Shown one piece after another: positions 1 to 9,252 of a DNA stretch of 64,000 nucleotides; positions within the stretch are counted from its first letter, which is position 1; the number at the start of each line of letters is the position of its first letter. Below the pieces are notes generated by a model. That model did no database searches and was not told the origin of the DNA. It saw only the letters and a list, made by a program, of their open reading frames with translations. Where the stretch lies: the NCBI GenBank assembly GCA_019753235.1, contig JAIELF010000001.1, forward strand, positions 57,543 through 121,542. Direction: 5' to 3'. The position numbers and the translations under genes were made by a program. The DNA is from a bacterium (GTDB lineage: Bacteria; Planctomycetota; Planctomycetia; Kolteriales; Kolteriaceae).

Positions 1-1
1 T

Positions 2-2659
2 GCCTTTTGGCACGAAGACCGATTCTTTGCCGCGAACCTGTGCGATCTATCACAACTCAATTCATTCTTCCCCTATGTCTTGTTGTTCTTTGTGCCGGCC
101 ATCACCATGTCGATCTGGGCCGAGGAACGACGAAGCGGGACCGAAGAACTGCTCCTCACGCTCCCAGGGACGGACTTGCAAGTCGTTCTCGGCAAGTTCC
201 TGGCAGCACTGGCCATCTACACCGTGGGACTAGTCTTTCTAAGTTTACAATACTTTGTCTTGGCCTCACTGGGATCTCCCGACGGAGGCCTAGTTCTTTC
301 CACGTTTGTGGGCTACTGGTTGATCGGAATGGCGTTGATCTCGGCAGGCATGATCGCTTCGCAACTGACATCGAATGTCACGATCGCGTTCATTCTCGGC
401 ACCGCGTTCTGTCTGTTGCTGCTGGGTATCTATAGCGTCGGGACGACCTTCACCACGGCCCGGCCGGTGCGCTACATCCTCGAAAACGCGGGCATGGTCA
501 AGCAATTCGAACCATTTGGCCGAGGAATCATTCCTTTGGACGGGATGATTTACTTCCTGGGGCTGACGGCAACATTCCTTTACGTGAATGTGGTTTTGCT
601 CAGCAGACGACACTGGGAGGGGGGCGCGCAGACGACTGCTCGCTGGTCCAACTATGTGACACGGATCGTCTCACTCGCCGTGATCGTTGTGGCCGGGACC
701 ATGCTAGCTCGGCTCGGAAGCCGATACTTCTTTGTCGATGCAACGGAAGAGAGACTCCACTCACTCTCCGCGGACACCCTCAAAATCATTGACGGCATCG
801 ATCCCAAGCGGCCGGTCCTCATCGAAGCCTATCTGAGCCCCAACCCTCCTCGTGAGTTTGAGCGAATTCGCCGAGATCTGGTCGATATCTTGCAACGATT
901 CGATGCGCTTGGTGGCGACAAAGTGACCGTCGATATCTTCGACACTGAAGTTTTCAGCAACGAAGCTCGCGATGCGGAGTCTGTCTACAGCATCAAGCCC
1001 CAAGAAGTGCCGATCCGCGAAGATAGTCGCCAGACCATCGAAAAGCTTTACATGGGTGTCGCGATTAAGAGCGGCTCCAGCGAGAAGGTGATTCCCTTCT
1101 TCTACCCTGCCCTTCCCGTCGAATACGAAATCGCGCGGACGATTCGGTCCGTCGCACAGGCGAGCCGTCCAAAGGTCGGCATCATGACGACCGACGCGAA
1201 TCTCTTCGGCGAATTCAACTTTCAGATGATGACGCCCGCTCAGGACTGGCAGATCGTCAATGAACTCAAGCAGCAATACGAAGTGGTTCGAGTTGCTCCT
1301 GATGTCGATGTGCCGGCCGATGTGAAGGTGCTTCTGGTGCCGATGGCCTCGTCCCTGTCGGATCCGCAGATCGATCGGCTCGTGTCCTATGTGGCGGCCG
1401 GCCGACCCGCGCTGATTCTGGATGACCCCATGCCACTGGTGAACGTTCGGCTTGCCGCTCGTCGAGAGAAAGAGCCTCCGCGTCAGAACATGATGATGGG
1501 GATGCCGCCCCAGCCGCCCGAGCCGAAGGGTAATCTCGGCAAGCTGACCCGTCTGCTCAACATGAATTTCGACACCGGCAACGTTGTTTGGCAAGCTTGG
1601 AATCCGGTCCCCGAACTGCCTGATCTTCCTCCCGAGTATGTCTTCATTGGACCGGGAAGTGGCAACAGCGAAGCGTTCAACCCGGCAAGCTCGGCGACGT
1701 CGGGTTTACAACAGTTGGTGACGCTTTTCCCTGGTTCATTGCAACCGCTCGGCGGGGACGGCCCGACTTTTAAGCCCCTTTTGACGACGGGCAGAGTCAG
1801 CGGAACAACTCCTTGGGACAAGATTATTAAGGAAGAGATGTTCGGCATGCGGCTGAACGATCGTCCTCCGCGACTCCGGTCGCCACGCGAGTATGTGCTC
1901 GCGGCGCAAATCAAGGGGAAGCTGGCATCAGGAGCGCCCGCCACGACCACCAGCAAGCCTGCTGCTTCGGGTGGAGGCGACGATGCTCCCGCCGCACCTG
2001 CGGCGAAGCCTTCGGAAGGGTCTGCCCCGCCCGCACCGACGGAGCCGAAAGAGATCAACGTCATCTTTGTTGCTGATCTCGACATCGTCTCTGATCAGAT
2101 GTTCGCGCTTCGTCAACAAGCTCAGCAGGAGACGCTTAAGTTCGACAATGTCCCGTTCATCTTGAACTGCGTCGATCTCCTGGCGGGCGACGAAGGCTTC
2201 CTGGCTTTGCGGAAAAAGCGGCCGAAACGGCGAACGCTGGATACGCTCGAGCTGCTCGCCAACCAAAGCGTTCGCGAGGAACAAGCAGGCATCGAGGAAG
2301 CCCAGGCTGCCGCGGAAAAGGCGATTGGCGAGGCTCAAAAGAAGTTGAACGACGAAGTCGACAAGATCGACAAAGATACTTCCATCGCGAAGAACCTGCG
2401 CGATCAGAAGAAGGCTTTTGCTCAGTCCTACTGGCAAAACTATTTTGATCGCGAGAAGGATCGCATCGAACGCGAGACCGAACAGAAGGTCCGCGACGTC
2501 CGAGAAGAAACCACGCGAAGCCGACGGGCCGAAGAGAACCGTGTGAAGTGGTTGGCCGTATTGTTGCCGCCGATCCCCGCGCTACTCATTGGACTGGCGG
2601 TCTTCTTCGTTCGCCAGACAGGTGAGCGCGAAGGAGTGGATCCGAAACGGCTGGTTTAA
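2..2659 (+). CDS. ABC exporter membrane subunit, GldF-GldG fusion (5' end cut by window)
   Basis: The reading frame is open from the first bases of the window, so the gene starts upstream; internal TTG/ATG codons near 80-120 are not the real start. The first part is a GldF/ABC-2 type permease with about five membrane segments and the loop 'MSIWAEERRSGTEELLLTLP' typical of this family. A further membrane segment (around 660-720) leads into a long extracytoplasmic GldG-like domain (ABC_transp_aux), beginning 'SRYFFVDATEERLHSLS'. Near 1915-2050 there is an Ala/Pro/Ser-rich linker, then a charged coiled coil and a last membrane helix near the C-terminus. In gliding Bacteroidetes GldF and GldG are separate; here they are one chain. 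The ATPase partner should lie left of the window. The DUF4340 gene downstream is the usual neighbour. The exported substrate is unknown. Confidence 0.9.
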   Translation, partial: AFWHEDRFFAANLCDLSQLNSFFPYVLLFFVPAITMSIWAEERRSGTEELLLTLPGTDLQVVLGKFLAALAIYTVGLVFLSLQYFVLASLGSPDGGLVLSTFVGYWLIGMALISAGMIASQLTSNVTIAFILGTAFCLLLLGIYSVGTTFTTARPVRYILENAGMVKQFEPFGRGIIPLDGMIYFLGLTATFLYVNVVLLSRRHWEGGAQTTARWSNYVTRIVSLAVIVVAGTMLARLGSRYFFVDATEERLHSLSADTLKIIDGIDPKRPVLIEAYLSPNPPREFERIRRDLVDILQRFDALGGDKVTVDIFDTEVFSNEARDAESVYSIKPQEVPIREDSRQTIEKLYMGVAIKSGSSEKVIPFFYPALPVEYEIARTIRSVAQASRPKVGIMTTDANLFGEFNFQMMTPAQDWQIVNELKQQYEVVRVAPDVDVPADVKVLLVPMASSLSDPQIDRLVSYVAAGRPALILDDPMPLVNVRLAARREKEPPRQNMMMGMPPQPPEPKGNLGKLTRLLNMNFDTGNVVWQAWNPVPELPDLPPEYVFIGPGSGNSEAFNPASSATSGLQQLVTLFPGSLQPLGGDGPTFKPLLTTGRVSGTTPWDKIIKEEMFGMRLNDRPPRLRSPREYVLAAQIKGKLASGAPATTTSKPAASGGGDDAPAAPAAKPSEGSAPPAPTEPKEINVIFVADLDIVSDQMFALRQQAQQETLKFDNVPFILNCVDLLAGDEGFLALRKKRPKRRTLDTLELLANQSVREEQAGIEEAQAAAEKAIGEAQKKLNDEVDKIDKDTSIAKNLRDQKKAFAQSYWQNYFDREKDRIERETEQKVRDVREETTRSRRAEENRVKWLAVLLPPIPALLIGLAVFFVRQTGEREGVDPKRLV

Positions 2660-2783
2660 AATAGGACGACTTGGCCTTCGGGCCGAGACGTCGCTTTCCC
2701 TTTGAGGATTTACAACGGGCCAGACAGCAGAGACATCACCTTCTTCCAGAAGAGTGGGCTGCGAAAGAATAGGGTTGCGATCC

Positions 2784-4634
2784 ATGAACGAGATGACCAA
2801 GACGATCGTTTTCCTGGGTGTGGCGGTGATGCTCGCGGGGGCAGCGTACCTTACGCGCCCGCAGGTCAATCGGACCACGAGTAGTTTCGTCGAAGAACGT
2901 GCTCCCTTTTACCCCGACGTGAATCCCGACGGGGTCAAAGGCCTGGAAGTGACCGCGTACAACAAAGACAAGGGAGAGCTCGACTCGTTCAGCGTGAAAC
3001 TGCAGAACGGGATCTGGGTCATCCCCTCGCACAACAACTACCCAGCAGATGCGGCCGACCGACTGAAGAAGACGGCCGGCGCGGTTCTGGGGCTGCAGAA
3101 AGACACTGTCGCGTCCGACGGCAAAGACTTACACAAAGAGTACGGGCTGATCGATCCGACCGATGCGGCCGGGGATGCGGACTCTTGGGCCACGCGCGTC
3201 AAGCTGCTCGATGTCAACGGAAACATCGTCAGTGACATGCTCATCGGCAAGGATGTTCCCGATAAGCCCGACTTTAAGTTCGTGCGGATTCCTGACAAGG
3301 ATCGTGTCTATCAGGTGAAGTGCGCCGGGCTCGATCTCACCACTCGGTTTGCAGACTGGATCGATACCGACTTGATCACCGATTCGGCCATGGAGTTCGA
3401 CAAGATCGTCATCAACGACTACAAGCTCGAACAGAAGGGGAATCGCGTCCGGATCAATGACAAGGGAGTCGTCACGCTCACCAAAGATGACAAGAGCAAG
3501 TGGAACCTTGAGGGTGTTGCCGAGGGCGAAGAGACCGACGAGACCAAGGCGGGTGACCTGGCAACCTCGATCTCCGATCTCAAGATTCTGGGGGTTCGTC
3601 CGAAGCCCGCGGGCTTGACGCCGGAATTGAATATCCTCGAACAACAGTTCGTCGCGGAGTCCATGATCAGCAGAGGCTTCTTCCCCACCGAAGATGGCCG
3701 AGTAGTCTCCAATGAAGGAGAGGTCTCTTTCGAGACAAAGGATGGGATCCGCTACACGCTACGCATGGGGGGCGTTTTCCTTGGCCGAGGAGGCGAAGTC
3801 GAAGCGGGCAAGGAAGGAGAAAAGGTCGTCGATGCCGATGCTCCGAAGGACGGAGCCGACGCCAAGCCGGCCGATGATGCTGGTTCGAAGACCCAGGAGA
3901 ATCGTTTTCTTCTCATCAGTGTCGGCTTTAACGAAGACCGCTTCCCCGAACCTGAATTGCCCGAGAGCCTAAAGGAAACGGTAGCGCCCGCGTCCCCGCC
4001 GGCCGATGCGGGGCCAGCAACGCCTGTGACCCCCGCGCCCCCCGCCGAGGCAGCCCCGGCGAAGCCTGCCGAGCCTGCCCCAGAAGCGCCGGCTGCTCCG
4101 CCCGCCGAGGGAGCCAACCCTGTTAAGAATGTGGCGTATCAAGAGCCCGCGCCAGCCACGACTCCACCCGCGCAGGCCGCTCCACCCGCGGAAGGAGTTC
4201 CACCGGCGCAAGCAACTCCCCCGGCGGAGAATGTTCCCGCGGCAGAGCCGGCCATCGATCCAGAAGTTCAAAAGAAACAAGAGGAAGAACTCAAGGCTCG
4301 CATTGAAGCTCAGAAGAAGATGGATGCGGAGCAAGACAAGACCGAGTACGAGCAGAAGAAGAAAGAGCGAGACCGAAAGATCGAAGAGGGACGCAAGAAG
4401 GCCAAGGAGCTGGAAGCTCGTTACGGGCAGTGGTTCTATGTCGTCTCGAATGAGTCCGCGAGCAAAGTCCGCTTGACGCGGGCCGACCTCGTGAAGAAGC
4501 CCGAACCGAAGAAGGAAGGGGAACCCGCCCCAGGATCAACGCCGGCCCCCGGCAACGAAGGACCGGTTGGCAATCCCGTTCCCGCGCCCCCCGCAACGCC
4601 CGCGCCGGCGAACCCGGCCGAAGCTCCTAAGTAG
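2784..4634 (+). CDS. DUF4340 domain protein, membrane-anchored
   Basis: A 616-residue protein that begins with one membrane helix (TKTIVFLGVAVMLAGAAYLT), so the bulk is probably outside the cytoplasm. The region after it resembles DUF4340, a domain commonly encoded next to GldG-type exporter subunits. The C-terminal third is unusual: a long Pro/Ala/Glu-rich stretch (about 3990-4250), a strongly charged Lys/Glu coiled coil (about 4265-4420), a short folded piece (YGQWFYVVSNESASKVRL) and another Pro-rich tail. I chose ATG 2784 because the membrane helix starts right after it; an in-frame GTG at 2754 would add ten residues without improving the signal. The gap to the upstream exporter gene is 124 bp, on the same strand, so one operon is likely. 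Molecular function is unknown. Confidence 0.85.
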   Translation: MNEMTKTIVFLGVAVMLAGAAYLTRPQVNRTTSSFVEERAPFYPDVNPDGVKGLEVTAYNKDKGELDSFSVKLQNGIWVIPSHNNYPADAADRLKKTAGAVLGLQKDTVASDGKDLHKEYGLIDPTDAAGDADSWATRVKLLDVNGNIVSDMLIGKDVPDKPDFKFVRIPDKDRVYQVKCAGLDLTTRFADWIDTDLITDSAMEFDKIVINDYKLEQKGNRVRINDKGVVTLTKDDKSKWNLEGVAEGEETDETKAGDLATSISDLKILGVRPKPAGLTPELNILEQQFVAESMISRGFFPTEDGRVVSNEGEVSFETKDGIRYTLRMGGVFLGRGGEVEAGKEGEKVVDADAPKDGADAKPADDAGSKTQENRFLLISVGFNEDRFPEPELPESLKETVAPASPPADAGPATPVTPAPPAEAAPAKPAEPAPEAPAAPPAEGANPVKNVAYQEPAPATTPPAQAAPPAEGVPPAQATPPAENVPAAEPAIDPEVQKKQEEELKARIEAQKKMDAEQDKTEYEQKKKERDRKIEEGRKKAKELEARYGQWFYVVSNESASKVRLTRADLVKKPEPKKEGEPAPGSTPAPGNEGPVGNPVPAPPATPAPANPAEAPK

Positions 4635-4653
4635 ACATGGGCGGGACGAAGAT

Positions 4654-5343
4654 TTACGCTGTTGCGACTTCGTCCACGAAGACCAACGTAAAGCGGGGGT
4701 CAAACCGCCCTCGCGAGAACTTCTTGCAACAGTGCGCGCAAGCGCGTGGCTGACGAAACTTGATTCGAGATAAGACCATTTGTCCGCAGACACAGCGGTA
4801 GCGATAGCGCTTCGACTTTGCCAGACGGCCGGGCAGAGGGAGCTCATGATAGATTCTCGGCAATCCGACCGAGAGGCTTCGCCGCTTGAACTCACCCGTG
4901 TGCCCGAACGGCAACCGATCGGTGAAGAGCGCTAGGTGAATCATCTCGTGCACGAGAACGATTCCCATTGCCGCTGCCCCGCACTGTTCGAAGTGGGCGC
5001 TGGACAGTTCGATCACGTTCTCACGACATTGAATTCGTCCCGCTAACCCTCGAAATCGTCGATTCCAGACTCGTCGACACGGGGGCAAATGGTTGCCGAA
5101 GAATTGGTGATTGGCTCGGTCAAAAAGGGTTTGAAAGAAATCATCGACCCGATTCCACGAGACCCGAACAATCGGGACCGTCAAACCATTGGCCGTGACA
5201 TGGGGCAACAGATCGTTCCCCAATGAATCTGTCCAGCGTTGAAAAGCGGTCGACTCGACGTCGGCCAAAACCTCCCCCACAAGGATCGCCGTCGGATTCT
5301 GTCTCAACCGCTCGGCAAGGGTGGTTTGCCCGTGGCGATCCAT
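4654..5343 (-). CDS. SprT-like zinc metalloprotease-fold protein
   Basis: A 229-residue protein with the SprT signature: the zinc-site helix 'VHEMIHLAL' (HExxH), a following GH (PFGHTGEFKRR), and a C-terminal zinc-ribbon with paired cysteines (YRCVCGQ ... ACAHCCKK). SprT-like proteins resemble the protease domain of human SPRTN; most bacterial members have no proven substrate. The frame stays open back to 5439, but ATG 5343 has a GGAG-type ribosome binding site and leaves a 40-bp overlap with the 3' end of the Nramp-like gene, which suggests translational coupling. The family is clear; the exact start is less sure. Confidence 0.8.
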   Translation of the reverse strand: MDRHGQTTLAERLRQNPTAILVGEVLADVESTAFQRWTDSLGNDLLPHVTANGLTVPIVRVSWNRVDDFFQTLFDRANHQFFGNHLPPCRRVWNRRFRGLAGRIQCRENVIELSSAHFEQCGAAAMGIVLVHEMIHLALFTDRLPFGHTGEFKRRSLSVGLPRIYHELPLPGRLAKSKRYRYRCVCGQMVLSRIKFRQPRACAHCCKKFSRGRFDPRFTLVFVDEVATA

Positions 5344-6683
5344 TCCCACACTCCGCTGATCAAGGCCCATCCGAAAACCCCCAGCGCGATGATAAGAACG
5401 ATATTCGATCCCCAACGATTCCGCAATTTGCCGACCCACTCGACACGGTTATTCAGCACAAGCAGCGTCGCGGCCAGAAACGGAATGAATAGCGAACCCC
5501 AAATGGCGTAAACCATCAAGATGAACGTCGGCGTTTTGAGCAGCACCATCGGGATCGGTAACAGCGTCAGTAGAATCAGAAATGATCGATACACCCTCCC
5601 GCGGGGATCGGCCGCGTCGGGGCGATCCTCGTCCGACCACTTCGCCAAAATCCCCAACAGATCGCTGTAAAGATACGGAATGCTTTGCATCATCCCCAGG
5701 AGAGAACTGAGAACCGTCGCTGTCAGTGCTCCCTTGAACAGATTCGACAAGACCGTTCCCAAGGCGGGATCGATCGGAAGCTCGGTTTGCAATCTATGGG
5801 CGACGACTTCGAAGACTTGGGGAATCCTAGGCTGGACCTTTATCGCTCCTTCGGGGATGCCCGCTAGGCGATTGAATTCTTCGGTCGATACGCCCCCGGC
5901 CAAGAGCATGATCGAAACACCAAAGAGGCCACTCAAGAGATAGCAAAGACCGAGATCCATCCGCGTGATGACAAGCCAGCTTGGCCCTTGGCGTCCTCGC
6001 TCGCGCATCCAATAGCTGTATGCCATCACCCCGACGGTCGAGCCGGTTCCCCCCATGATCGCAAGCAGAATTCCATCGGCATCAGCAGGCCACCAGGGGC
6101 CGGTCGACCATTGCATCTGCCATCGATCCATCGGGAACAACGCTAGTCCACTGACCAGCACGACGCCGAACATCACAACGGTCATCGTTGCCATCACTCG
6201 CTCGAAGAGAGCGTATCTGCCCCACCAGATCAGCATAAAACATGCCGCGACCAACATCATCGACCAAGCGACATCGGCCCGATCGGGTCCCCCTGCAAAT
6301 AGGGTTCCCGACAATGCCGGATGCAGCCCGCCGATAGGCACGAGCAAATCCATGGCAACGCCCGACGTGCTTGCCAGTGCTGCGAAAACGGGGATGGTCC
6401 AGATCACAAGATAGATCAGAAAGCCGATGCTCGCGATCGGTCCAAGCCGTCGGCCCCAACCTTCGAGGAGGGTCTCTCCGGTGGCCAACTGATAGCGCGC
6501 AAGCCCCTCATTCAAAGCGAATTTCAACACCGCCGCCACCAGCGGCGCCCATACCAGCGCCAAACCAAACCTCGCGCCGCCCAGCGACGCCATGGTGACA
6601 TCGCCGGCGCCGACTCCAGCCGCCGCCATCGCCAAACCCGGACCAAACATCATCAATAAGCTCGGCCGAGGTTGGCGACTCAT
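5304..6683 (-). CDS. Nramp-related metal transporter with non-canonical motifs
   Basis: A 459-residue polytopic membrane protein of the Nramp superfamily (opening MMFGPGLAMAAAGVGAGDVT, then some ten further hydrophobic segments). Canonical Nramp Mn/Fe transporters carry DPGN in helix 1 and a Met-Pro-His motif in helix 6. Here helix 1 reads 'GVGAGD' and the helix 6 region reads 'GSTVGVMAYSYWMRE', so both standard metal-ligand motifs are absent. Substrate is therefore uncertain. ATG 6683 was chosen because homologous sequence starts there and it lies 20 bp after the stop of the upstream isomerase-like gene; in-frame codons further upstream overlap that gene. The downstream SprT-like gene overlaps its end. 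Confidence 0.82.
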   Translation of the reverse strand: MSRQPRPSLLMMFGPGLAMAAAGVGAGDVTMASLGGARFGLALVWAPLVAAVLKFALNEGLARYQLATGETLLEGWGRRLGPIASIGFLIYLVIWTIPVFAALASTSGVAMDLLVPIGGLHPALSGTLFAGGPDRADVAWSMMLVAACFMLIWWGRYALFERVMATMTVVMFGVVLVSGLALFPMDRWQMQWSTGPWWPADADGILLAIMGGTGSTVGVMAYSYWMRERGRQGPSWLVITRMDLGLCYLLSGLFGVSIMLLAGGVSTEEFNRLAGIPEGAIKVQPRIPQVFEVVAHRLQTELPIDPALGTVLSNLFKGALTATVLSSLLGMMQSIPYLYSDLLGILAKWSDEDRPDAADPRGRVYRSFLILLTLLPIPMVLLKTPTFILMVYAIWGSLFIPFLAATLLVLNNRVEWVGKLRNRWGSNIVLIIALGVFGWALISGVWEWIATGKPPLPSG

Positions 6684-6703
6684 CTCTAACGAGGAGATAT
6701 CGT

Positions 6704-7525
6704 TCAAGGTCGAAGTCCTGTTTGCCGGAGTAGATCGCTGGTCGCCGCGTACGCTTCGCGCACCCATTCCTCGATTCGCGCGGGATCAGGCGAATACTCG
6801 AGTTCGATACTGATCGCTCCGTCGATCCCGAGTTTCGCGATCTCGGCAAGGTAAGGCAGAAAAGGAACAACGCCTCGGCCGGGCGGCAAATCGCCATGCT
6901 TTTGCCCGTCGCAATCCGAAAGATGAACATGGATCGCCTTGCCCGTCAGTTGCTGAACCGCTTGGGGAGCTTCGCGAGCGAGCACGAGATGACTGATATC
7001 GATATTGGCGCCGACGGCGGGGGAATCAACATCCTCGATGAATCGTTTCATCGTCGCCACCGAGTTTAGCAGCGAGAGCGGGAAGGGTTCCAGTTCAAGC
7101 GCGATCGCGACCCCCAATCGCTCGGCCCGCCTGGCCAGTTGGCGAACGTTTTCGACGCCCCATCGCCATTGATCGGCCGGGAGAATCACCTCTTGCTGCC
7201 AAATGTATTCTCCCAAGACCAACAGAACATTCTTTGCCGAATACTCGTAAGCCAGATCGAGATAACGTTCGACCCGCTCGACACTGAACCGCTGAACGCT
7301 GGGGTTCAAGTCCATGAGCCCGCAGGCGACGCAGCAAATCGAAACGATAGGCAAATCAAGCCTTTCGCACTCGCGAGCGATTTCACGGCGCTGGGTGACA
7401 TCGAGATCGAGAGGATCGGCAAAGAGATCGATCGAGTCGAAGCCGATCTCCTTGGTTTTTTGGATGCCCCAGACCGTTTCTCGGCCCGCCTGCGCCCAGG
7501 CGCTATTGATGAGTCCTAATTTCAC
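6704..7525 (-). CDS. Sugar phosphate isomerase/epimerase-like TIM-barrel protein
   Basis: A 273-residue protein of the xylose-isomerase-like / AP-endonuclease-2 TIM-barrel family. It begins 'MKLGLINSAWAQAG' and shows the usual acidic/histidine metal-site strands: 'IALELEPFP', 'VGANIDISHLVL', 'IHVHLSDCDG' and, near the end, 'ISIELEYSP'. Members isomerise or epimerise sugars and inositols, but the substrate cannot be read from sequence. The start is GTG with a good GGAGGG ribosome binding site about nine bases upstream. It is the first gene of a three-gene minus-strand unit with the Nramp-related and SprT-like genes, and is divergent from the cyclophilin gene. Confidence 0.85.
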   Translation of the reverse strand: MKLGLINSAWAQAGRETVWGIQKTKEIGFDSIDLFADPLDLDVTQRREIARECERLDLPIVSICCVACGLMDLNPSVQRFSVERVERYLDLAYEYSAKNVLLVLGEYIWQQEVILPADQWRWGVENVRQLARRAERLGVAIALELEPFPLSLLNSVATMKRFIEDVDSPAVGANIDISHLVLAREAPQAVQQLTGKAIHVHLSDCDGQKHGDLPPGRGVVPFLPYLAEIAKLGIDGAISIELEYSPDPARIEEWVREAYAATSDLLRQTGLRP

Positions 7526-7621
7526 TTAGGCTTGCCCTCCCTCTTTTGGCTTCGATTGTACAACGTCGGGAGTGGTCGAATGGACTCCTCTTTACGACAA
7601 TGGGCTTAAGGAGGTTCAGCA

Positions 7622-8422
7622 ATGACAAGCATGGCGGTTTCAGGAGGAGCAATGAGCGCGGGACGAAGTGGTCTCCGGTTAGATGCGTTTACAGCCCTCG
7701 GGCTATTGATCGTCGCGTGGCTGGGTGTGACAGCTTGGCTGTTATTTCGGCCCGTACCAGGGAACACCCCTTTTCCTCCCGATCCAGCACCTTTGGCAGC
7801 GGGCGCCGCGGCAGCTGCTCCCCAGGCAGCGGCGGCCGAACCTGTTTCCGAACCTACACCGATCACCAAAGAGGAGGCAATTGCGGTGAATAAAGCACTC
7901 AGCGAACAACCAGGCAATCCGATCGTTCGAATCGAAACAACGCTCGGGACGATCTTAGCTCGACTCCACAAAGACCTGGCCCCCAAGACGGCCGAGAACT
8001 TCATCGATCTAGTCAACAAAGAGTTTTACGACGGGATCGTCTTTCACCGCGTCATCAAAGATTTCATGATTCAGACCGGCGACCCCAAGGGTACAGGAAC
8101 CGGTGGCCGAGAGGATAAGGGACTCCCCTCGAAGAAATTACTCGACGAGTTCCACGACAAGCTTCGCCACACCGGACCTGGCATTTTGTCGATGGCCAAC
8201 GCAGGCCCCAACACCGGCGACACGCAGTTCTTCATCACCACGGTCCCGACTCCGTGGCTCGACGGCAAGCACGCGATCTTCGGCGAAGTGATTCAGGGGA
8301 TCGACGTTGTCCATGCGATCGAGAATTCGCCCACTGGGAGACAGGATCGTCCGCTGAAGGAACTCAAGATGATTCGCGTTCGCGTGGTGGATCCAAAAGA
8401 AGCCGAGCAGGCCGCCAAGTAA
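7622..8422 (+). CDS. Membrane-anchored cyclophilin-type peptidyl-prolyl isomerase
   Basis: A 266-residue protein. After a short N-terminus comes one membrane helix ([20 protein letters not shown]), an Ala/Pro-rich linker, then a complete cyclophilin domain from about residue 100: '[20 protein letters not shown]', '[15 protein letters not shown]', '[20 protein letters not shown]', '[11 protein letters not shown]'. The catalytic Arg of the FHRVI motif and the QFFIT strand are intact, so it should catalyse cis-trans isomerisation of prolyl bonds, probably at the outer face of the inner membrane. ATG 7622 has an AAGGAGGT ribosome binding site; a second in-frame ATG at 7652 also has one (AGGAGGA). 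Confidence 0.92.
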   Translation: MTSMAVSGGAMSAGRSGLRLDAFTALGLLIVAWLGVTAWLLFRPVPGNTPFPPDPAPLAAGAAAAAPQAAAAEPVSEPTPITKEEAIAVNKALSEQPGNPIVRIETTLGTILARLHKDLAPKTAENFIDLVNKEFYDGIVFHRVIKDFMIQTGDPKGTGTGGREDKGLPSKKLLDEFHDKLRHTGPGILSMANAGPNTGDTQFFITTVPTPWLDGKHAIFGEVIQGIDVVHAIENSPTGRQDRPLKELKMIRVRVVDPKEAEQAAK

Positions 8423-8454
8423 AAATCGCGGCCTCGTCCGCGCGGAGCTGTTGC

Positions 8455-9153
8455 ATGGCCACCAAAGTCGCCATCGTCACCGGTGGAACCCGGGGCATCG
8501 GCCAGGCAATCTCTCTCGCCTTGGCCGAGCAGGGATACTCGATCGTGACATGCGGTCGCGATCGAGAGGGTTTATCGCGGACCGAGGGAATCCTCTCGGT
8601 CAGTGGGACGACCCATCTCGTTCTCGAAGCGGATGTTTCCTCTCGCAGCGAGATCGAAAGAGTTGTTGATCAGACGATGCATCGTTTTGGCCGCGTCGAT
8701 GTCGTCGTCAACAACGCCGGTTTTGCCCCCTTGGGTCCGATCGATAAAGTTTCCGACGACGATTTTCTGCGAACGTTTCAGGTGAACTGTGCGGCCATCT
8801 TCTACGCGACTCGAGCGGTTTGGCCCATGATGAAGGTCCAGGGGAGCGGGACCATCATTAATATCTCGTCGCTGGCATCTCTGGATCCTTTTCCCGGCTT
8901 CCAGGTTTACGGAGCATCGAAGGCCTGGGTGAATCTTTTCACCAAATCGATCGGCGACGAGGGTCGCCCGCTGGGAATCCACGCCTTTGCATTGGCGCTC
9001 GGAGCGGTCGAAACGGCCATGCTGCGATCCGCTTTCCCCGATTTTAAGGGCCCGGGCATCCTTGAGCCGGAAGAAGTCGCTCGGTTTGTTGTTTCGCTGG
9101 TTGATCCCGCTTGGCACCATGCCAGCGGTTCGACGATCCCCTTCCGCAAATGA
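8455..9153 (+). CDS. Short-chain dehydrogenase/reductase (SDR)
   Basis: A 232-residue classical SDR. It has the Rossmann nucleotide motif 'TGGTRGIG' at residues 9-16, the 'NNAG' strand, the catalytic Ser in 'INISSLAS' and the Tyr-x-x-x-Lys pair in 'YGASKAW'. It should be an NAD(P)-dependent oxidoreductase; the acidic/basic discrimination after strand 2 (TCGRDREG) suggests NADPH. The substrate is unknown. ATG 8455 follows a GGAG site and the protein starts normally there, although the frame is open further upstream into the cyclophilin gene. It lies 32 bp after the cyclophilin stop. Confidence 0.9.
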   Translation: MATKVAIVTGGTRGIGQAISLALAEQGYSIVTCGRDREGLSRTEGILSVSGTTHLVLEADVSSRSEIERVVDQTMHRFGRVDVVVNNAGFAPLGPIDKVSDDDFLRTFQVNCAAIFYATRAVWPMMKVQGSGTIINISSLASLDPFPGFQVYGASKAWVNLFTKSIGDEGRPLGIHAFALALGAVETAMLRSAFPDFKGPGILEPEEVARFVVSLVDPAWHHASGSTIPFRK

Positions 9154-9252
9154 ACCCGGCCGCCGGGCAACGGGTCTTTTGGTTTAGCGGATTCGAACCG
9201 GTACAATAGCCGACTGATTCCGATCGATGTTTTTCGCAGGCAGAGGGCGGGG

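Noticed and set aside
9170..9225. T-loop-like sequence (GATTCGAACC) upstream of queD, suggesting a tRNA on either strand
   Set aside because: The 5-bp T-stem has a mismatch in both orientations, and no matching acceptor stem, anticodon arm or D-arm is found at the right distances.
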